A DNA stretch of 64,000 nt from Gymnopus androsaceus JB14. Lineage: Eukaryota > Basidiomycota > Agaricomycetes > Agaricales > Omphalotaceae. The notes under the pieces were generated by a model that saw only the letters and a program-made list of their open reading frames with translations, ran no database searches and had not been told where the DNA came from. The stretch is from NCBI GenBank assembly GCA_009733575.1, contig ML769481.1:1-64000 (forward strand), read 5' to 3'. Positions 56,313 to 64,000 of the stretch are shown here, one piece after another. Each line of letters begins with the position of its first letter. The first letter of the stretch is position 1. Made by a program: the position numbers and the translations under genes.

Positions 56313-59300
56313 ATGGCGCGAAGAAAGCGATTCCTTGAAGATGACGACGATTCTGACTCTTATGACGATTCTGAAGCTGAAGAATTCCAGACCAGATGAA
56401 TCCGCAGATGCTCGCGAAGAACGGGAACTTTTCCAAAATCCATACCAGAGAAAACGGCGGAAGAGAAATGGCAAGGAAGACGCATTGTATGGAATTTTTG
56501 CTGAAGAAGACGAGGGCGAGGGAAGTGGCAGAGGAAGTCGGAATTCCACCAAGAACAAGAGGAGTGACTGGACAAAGGCGCCTGCTTTTGTATCCAGCGA
56601 AAAGAAAGTAGACTTGGAGGAGGAAAACAAAATGAACATCGACTCTGAGCCGGAAGACAAGGAAGAGGAAGCAGAAGAAAGCAGTTCTGAAGGTGAAGGC
56701 GAAGGTGAGGGCCAAGAGGAATATTCTGACAACGACTCTGAACCTTCCAGGCGTCCTTCACCTCGGATACGAGAGGAAGAAGAGGAAGAAGAAGAAGACG
56801 CTCCCATTAGAATAGGTGGGATCGGCTCTAGGAAGAAAGCAGGTACTGGGATTGGCTTCTCATCAGCAGAGACTTCCACTCCTACTACCAGCGCTGCTTC
56901 GGTCACTTTTTCTAAAGGAGGAATCGGGTCCCGGCCTTCCCTTGCCAAACCCGCATCTTCCGAACTCCCTTCTTCCTTTGGCTCTCAGTCTCGCCCGACA
57001 TCTTTCGTACGAGACCGTCAACCTACTGCTCGTCCGGCAGCTCCTCTCAGTCATGTCGAACAAGCACACTTTGCCAAATTGTCTGGCACATTCGGTGCTC
57101 GCATGTTGGAAAAGATGGGCTGGAAAGCTGGTCAGGGTCTTGGTACGACTGGAGAGGGTATAGTCACTCCGATCGAGAGCAAGATGCGACCGGAAAAGAG
57201 TGGTATCGCTTTTAAAGGCTTCAAAGAAAAGACAGAGCAGTCGAAGATGGAAGCAAGGAGGCGCGGGGAAGTTGTTAGTGACGATGAAGATCCCCGCACG
57301 AGGAAAGTGAAGAAGAAGGAGCGGGAGGCAAAGGAAAAGAAGGCAGAGGCGTGGAGAAAGCCCAAAAAAGTCAAAACAGTCGTTCAGCACAAGACCTATG
57401 AAGAGATCCTTGCTGAAGCTGGTGCTGAAATGTCAGGTTCTTCTGGCATTGGGCAAATCATCGACGCAACAGGCGCAGTGGTGAGTCCGACTTGTTTGCA
57501 TACCTTGAACCCATTTTGATTTGTTTGTAGCCTCGCGAGGTCACTTCCTTGGCCGATGTCTCTATGAACTCGTGGACTCCATCGGCGGACTCTACAAGAA
57601 TACCAGAAGTTCGCCATAATATTCGCCTCATCGCCGAGTCGTGTAAAACCGACCTTGATGGCTTAGCGAGGGAAGCTAAACTTTTAGAGGAGCGGAAGAA
57701 ATTGGTCATTCAAGAAGATCTACGTCTTCGAAAGAGAATAGAAGATGAAGCTGAATGTGAGGTTTCTCAGACTGCTCCCTCGATGCAAATACTCAACCTT
57801 TTCACAGTAATAGCTCGTCTTCAACAAGTTCAACTCGTCACGACGGATATCGATGCTAAAGTCAGGGCGTTTTCCTCCGACTATGATGCTTCGCTTGATG
57901 ATTTCTCATTGCTGTTCTACAAACTCACGACCGATTTTGAGGCCGAGTTTGATCGCTATCGGCTGGATGAGGTCGTCGTTGCTGCCATCGCTCCATTGGT
58001 ATGCTCACGCTTATACTAGACGTGTTTCAGATTTTGACAATGTTTTCGTTAGGTGCGACGGATGGTAGCCCAGTGGCAGCCACTGGAAGACCCCAAAGCG
58101 TTTGTCTCTACTTTCCGCAATTGGAGACGCGCACTAAGGGTGAACGTCGACGAAACACCACCAGAAACGCAGGTCGATGTTTATGGAACGAAGACTTTAA
58201 CTGCTGCTCCCGTTCAGATGTACGCCTCCTAGTGACTTCTGTGCTAGGTTCTTTTCACTGACTTCGCTTCCCTATAGCCAAAAGCCTATGACACCATTCG
58301 AAAGCTTGCTGTGGAACGTATGGCTTCCGAAAGTCCGAACCGCCATCAACAACGAGTGGTCACCTAAAGCTCCTCAGCCAGCCCTTAAATTGTACGAAGC
58401 ATGGTCAACCTTTCTACCTCCGTTCATTCGGGACAACATGCTGGACCAACTTATATTGCCCAAAGTTCAAAAGGCAGTGGCGGATTGGAATGCGAAGCTT
58501 GACCAAGTTCCGCTGCAGACTATTGTATTCCCTTGGCTGCCCCACGTCGGACTCCGATTAGAGGATTTCGTGGGAGATGCTAGAAGAAAGTTGAAAAGCT
58601 TGTTGAGAAATTGGGCTGTCGGAGACGATTTACCTGCTGGCCTGAAAGCCTGGAAAGACGTAAGTACCTCGCAATCTATTGAGGCACAGATTCTAATATC
58701 TTGTTGCAGGTCTTCGATGTGAGCGACTGGGATTCTATGCTCCTCAAGTACATAGTGCCGAAGCTTGGTGCTACACTTCGTGACGATTTTCGGGTCAACC
58801 CACGTAACCAGAACATGGAACCTATCCAGCACGTCTTCCAGTGGTCTGATATCCTTCGTCTTTCGGTTCTTTCTCAGCTATTCGAAACCGAATTCTTCCC
58901 CAAATGGCTCGACGTGCTCCACGTATGGCTCATACAGCCCAAAGTCAGTTTTGAGGAAGTGGCACAGTGGTATTCTTTTTGGAAAGGCTCATTCCCGGAG
59001 AGTCTTCAGGGTGTTTCTGGGATATCACGAGGATTCACTCGAGGACTACAGCTGATGAACCAAGCGATCGAGTTGGGACCTGATGCTCCTTCTCGTTTAC
59101 CCAAGCCGGACTACAGGGCAGAGCAAGCACTCGCCAGTGCACCTAATTCGCCTCGCAGCGGTATGACCAAATCCATCCCAACACGACCATCTGCTCGGAC
59201 CCAAGAGATCACTTTCCGGTCCATCGTGGAGGAATTTGCGGCTTCTCACAATCTGCTGTTCATACCTACGGGGCGAGCTCACGAAAAGTCGAGGATGCCG

Positions 59301-59459
59301 TTGTTCCGAGTCAGTCCATCTGTGGATGGCAAAGGTGGTTTATTGGTCTATATATTGGATGATGCAGTTTGGGCGGCCGCGGAAGGTGTTGGCGGTGCCA
59401 CGGAAGATTACAAGGCGATTTCACTGGATAGCATGGTGCTAAGGGCTATGAGCTCTTGA
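56313..59459 (+). CDS. G-patch splicing factor TFIP11/Ntr1 homologue
   Basis: Exons: 56313-57480, 57531-57756, 57808-57998, 58053-58219, 58278-58659 and 58710-59459. The protein starts MARRKRFLEDDDDSDSYDD, typical of TFIP11. A long acidic and Ser/Glu-rich region follows, then the G-patch near 57085-57165 (ARMLEKMGWKAGQGLGTTGEG), a Lys-rich linker, and the GCFC-type C-terminal domain (MTPFESLLWNVWLPKV, later EEFAASHNLLFIPTG). TFIP11/Ntr1 activates the DEAH helicase Prp43/DHX15 and drives intron-lariat spliceosome disassembly in the nucleus. One defect: near 56395 the frame of the start (ending EEFQTR) does not continue into DESADAREE without a shift. Since the gene is normally essential, a sequence error is likely. 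The 51-nt intron at 57757-57807 is divisible by three and could be retained. Confidence 0.9.
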
Positions 59460-59965
59460 AGGACTTGATAGGAGGCTGTTGGCTTCTATGGGTTCTTTTC
59501 AGATGATCGCAGTCACGAACGAGATGGATGATGCAAAGAAGATTTAGTATGTATAGAATTAGTCGGAAGTTTGTCGGGGCCGGAACTAGCTTCAGAAGAA
59601 TCAGAATGGTGTAACGATATATGTAGCTCGAACAACTTCCGTAGTTCGTTGCCTTCTAATTATAATTAGATGATGGTACACATGATGTACGCATGCTAGT
59701 GCATGTGCAGATCATTTTTTTCGGAACAACCTTCTCGGTCAGCAATAATAGCAAAACACAATAGTTTGAATAGACCATGAAGTTCTCGACAACAACATTT
59801 CGTACTTATAGGGCCTCTATTGTCCAATATCCTTGTCAAAGTCACTCGTACTTTAGGAACCATCGGACTACGCCAACCTAATTGTCATTGGTGGCGATAT
59901 AAACCACGACAGCTACGACCACTTCTATCCCGCTTCCTTCCCTCTCCCTCTCTACGTCCAAAATT
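59460..59965. promoter_or_regulatory. Intergenic with promoter of the carboxypeptidase
   Basis: No gene. A TATAAA at 59898-59903 lies about 63 bases before the next start codon and is followed by a CT-rich stretch (cccttccctctccctctc-like), a usual fungal core promoter. Confidence 0.55.
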
Positions 59966-62949
59966 ATGACTATTTCACGAATATCTAAAACGATCTTGGG
60001 CTACTGTGGTGTTGCCTTGTGGACCGTCCTGCTCAGCCGTATCACAGTCTCTGCCTAACTCGTTCCCCCACCTCTATCCCGGCGCCCCCTCTGGTGATTA
60101 CAGCCCCGAATGGCAGAGTTGTATGTTCAGTTTGATCCCCCGAGGCGACCACAGCTCTGATTGCTTGTCGGCTTAGATTTCGAGGTTACTGATCCACTTC
60201 CGAACGTCACCTTCACCCTCAACCGCAGCTTTGCAGGAAACCTTCCTGTTGAGCGTGCTGGACATCCTAATGACACACTTTCTTCTGGGCATTCGAAAAT
60301 CAGAATGGTTCACTGACATCCAATTCAAGTACTGAGCCATGGGGCATTTGGCTAAATGGAGGTCCTGGTTCATCAAGCATGGCTGGAATGTTCTTTGAAA
60401 ATGGTAATGTACGGAAGAGCCTTCAGGAAGCATTAACTGACATATCCTGGCAGGGCCCATGCGCATCAACGGCGACTACTCCATGTCATCCAACACGGAA
60501 TTAGCGTGGAACTCGGTGGCCGATTATGTTTGGATTGATCAGCCAGTGTTCGTTTTACTCTATGATCTCGTTTCGCTCCAATCTCACTCCCCTCACAGTG
60601 GAACTGGTTTCTCTACTGCAGATGAAACCGGATATAGTGTGTACTTATCACTTTCGCGAGGAGACAATCATCACTAATTTCGTTCACTTGCAGTTTCTGG
60701 GGAAGATCAGATGGGTGCAGACTTTGTATGTTGCTGTTCATGATTTTCTCCGCCTTTGACTGAGGCAGCTTCGCACTTTCATAGCTGGGATTCCTGGGAA
60801 ATCTTGTCAAAGTATTTCCAAACCTGGCATCTCGTCCTCTGCACCTGACTGGCGAAAGCTATGCGGGCACTTACATTGTATGTTGACATTCATTCATTTT
60901 GAGTCCTTTCACTTTTACTGAAGCATGCACCCTTCCAGCCATACATTCTGAAAACCTATTTCGAAACCCCCAATCCCCCGGTAAAAATAGTCAAAATCGC
61001 TATTGGGGATGGGACAGTCGGCTCAGGGACGGTGTTCGAAGAACTTCCAGCAGTAAGCAAGCGTAACTGAGTGTATATGCGCCGTATTTTGATGTTCTAC
61101 TATCATGGCAGGTCACTGTTTTAGAGACGTATCCACAAGTCATCGGTTACGATACAGTTAGTAAACTTTCATCCGATTCTTGAATTTTCTTCTAAAGAAT
61201 TTCATAGGAGGTATTCAAATATTTCGAGGAGCAGAGCCATCTCTGCGGTTACGACGTCAACCTCACATATCCTCAAAACGGAACCATCCCTACTGTTGGA
61301 TATACTCCTGGAGGGAATCCCGAAAGCATAGGTGATCAATCCAGGAAACTGAAGTTCTCCCAACGTCAGACGTTCCGTTCTCGGTTACTTTCTCGCTTCC
61401 AGAAACGTTCAGACACAGAAGAACTGCGATCGCTTACCAAGTCGCGTCATTTCCGCAAGCGAGAGGACAGGCGCCACGAATGGATCCAAAGCAAGCGGGA
61501 TTTGACAGGAAGAGCCAATGGAACGATCGATTCATGGGTGAGTGATATCTTTTTGATGCTTGAGGAATGTATTTACACTACGCTCTGGTAGTACGGATGC
61601 GATCTATATGATGAGATGCTCGACTATGCTATTAACTTTACGTTTCCATGGAGTTTGTCCTTTTATTAACTTGCTAGCGTATCATCTCAACAACTTGTTC
61701 GTAGATCTCTCTAAAGCGGACGGCGGAGAATTTGATGTATACAACATTCCCGACGCGCTTAACCCGGAGGTGCCAATAGACGCTACTGTGTTCCTTAACG
61801 GTAAGTAGGCTTGCAGCTTGACAGTGCACCGTTGACGAGTTTTGTAGATAATCGCACGAGGACTGCTATCCATGCTCCTACCAGCAAAGACTGGGTATTG
61901 GATTTCGATTTTCCTTTTGGCGCTTTGGGTGAGCATATGTTACATTTATTTAATCGAAGGTTTACTAAACTTCTTCTAGAGGTGGATCCTAGTAAGTACA
62001 ATCGATTGATTCGGCAAGAGGAGATTTTAAAGATAGACCTTTCATTTAGGCCCTGAGTATGTACGCTCTTGTTCGGTTCACGAGGACTCTCTGAAAAAGT
62101 TTCTCTTTAGACCCATGGTGTTTTTAACCGACCTTGCTACCAACGGCACTGAGCAGGGTGTTGGTTTCGTACTCTTCTCGGGCAATGACGATTCACTCGT
62201 AACGCATCGTGGTACACAAGGTGAGAACTATCATTCATTATTTTCATTTCCTGCTTACTGACCTTTGTCGGCTGTGACAGTTGTTATTCAAGTGAGTTAG
62301 CAGTATACAAGATATATCAAGTCGTTGAATGACACTCGATAGAACACAACATTTGGAGGTACTCAAGGCTTCACTCGCAAGCCCGCTACCCCTTGGACGG
62401 ATGATTCGGGCAACTTTGCAGGGATCGTGCACCAGGAAAGGAATTGGACGTATGTTTTGTTCCAGGGCGCCGGACATTTGGTAGCAGCAAAATCCCCCGT
62501 CACAGTCAGTCCTAATGTACTCCCACTTTAACTCTTGACTTCCTGACGTGAATCTACTCAGGCCAAGGTGTTTATCCAGCAATTCGTATTCGGCACCAAT
62601 ACCACTGGGTTGGTCGAGGGGTCAAGTGTAGTTGGTGGTGAAGATCCAGTGCTTGCAGAAGATGTTCTGCCAGGGTCTGATCCAATATATTATGGGTCTC
62701 TATCCACCGAATCGTCTACCGTCTGGCCATCGGCGACAAGGTCTGTATTAGTCTCCTCCAGTAAGACTAGTATACACTGACAATTCGTCAATTTATATTA
62801 GGGCTGCATGGCAAAGCTTCATTGTAACAGAAACTGCATCCACCACTAGCACGGCTTCAGCCACACCTACTTCTGCTGCCGTACGCAACTTCTCCTCCTG
62901 CTATGTCCTAACGCTCCTGATAATGCTCTCGACTATTTTATTGTTGTGA
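59966..62949 (+). CDS. S10 serine carboxypeptidase, GPI-type end, with frameshifts
   Basis: Many short exons across 3 kb. A signal peptide is encoded from ATG 59966 (ILGYCGVALWTVLL). Family landmarks are PWGIWLNGGPGSSS (about 60340), the WIDQPV...GTGFSTADETGY block (60530-60640), the nucleophile LTGESYAGTYI (about 60845-60880), the Asp in SGNDDSLVTHRG (about 62180) and the His in GAGHLVAAKSP (about 62470). A Ser/Thr-rich tail and hydrophobic end (VLTLLIMLSTILLL) suggest a GPI anchor. S10 enzymes remove C-terminal residues from peptides, usually at acidic pH, in the vacuole or at the cell surface. Two single-base frame changes, near 60053 and 60286, break the exons, so it is either a young pseudogene or a mis-sequenced gene. 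No intron explains them. Confidence 0.85.
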
Positions 62950-63199
62950 TGATTTTCCTGTATGTACTAGTAATGCATTTATGGTCCTGTACGCTACTAT
63001 ACCCGGGTTAATGGTTTACGATTGTACGATTGTATTTAAAATCAATAGAAACGTACTGGATACGAATCGATTTCGGGACCTTTCACTTATACATACCACT
63101 AGACCATCAGGCCAAGATACTTACAGCGAGCGCCTATCGTGAGACCACATAGCCTAAAAGGTACATCTGTACGCGTAACGCGTCCTCTTCATTACCACC
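62950..63199. other. Intergenic
   Basis: Carboxypeptidase terminator and RPT4 promoter. No coding sequence or RNA gene seen. Confidence 0.5.

Positions 63200-64000
<801 letters not shown>

Overview
The window looks like nuclear DNA of a filamentous basidiomycete, probably an agaricomycete. The genes are cut by many short introns (about 45-60 nt, one of 96 nt). They include F-box proteins, a mucin-like single-pass membrane protein, secreted hydrolases, a Ty3/gypsy chromovirus and Ty1/copia elements, and a split tRNA-Leu(AAG). The placement is inferred from gene structure and family content; no species can be named.

The window has two halves. Positions 1 to about 33,700 are AT-rich and carry no intact cellular gene. 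The base layer is several diverged copies of a long non-coding repeat (about 1,700-4,085; 6,216-8,101 continuing at 15,306-17,067 and 27,912 onward; and 28,560-30,000). Younger elements are nested in it: a copia element at 8,102-15,300 with 201-bp LTRs; a 1.76-kb insertion inside that copia element; a gypsy chromovirus at 17,068-27,906 with about 950-bp LTRs; a 1.09-kb solo LTR inside its right LTR; and at least nine small inverted-repeat elements (MITEs). Because the base repeat is present more than once, some insertions can be compared with an unoccupied paralogous site inside the window.

Positions 33,700 to 64,000 are gene-dense: an NmrA-like protein; an unrecognised 717-residue RGG-box protein; an F-box protein and a decayed F-box pseudogene; a frameshifted cyclophilin; a single-pass membrane protein; tRNA-Leu; an HCNGP/SAP30BP homologue; a sugar transporter with ten exons; a short SRP72; a secreted alpha/beta hydrolase with TAP-like C-terminus; the spliceosome-disassembly G-patch protein TFIP11/Ntr1; an S10 serine carboxypeptidase; and the 5' part of proteasome ATPase RPT4, which runs off the window end. 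The genes are not an operon or an evident biosynthetic cluster. They are ordinary housekeeping and secretory genes, several in convergent or divergent pairs.

I did not find an obviously new biological system. The best leads are a MITE family with ends CATCAGCAAAACCTG, an unclassified insertion with an 8-bp target duplication, CpG-focused decay of the copia LTRs, an SRP72 about half the usual length, and a set of one- or two-base frameshifts in otherwise conserved genes that may be assembly errors.
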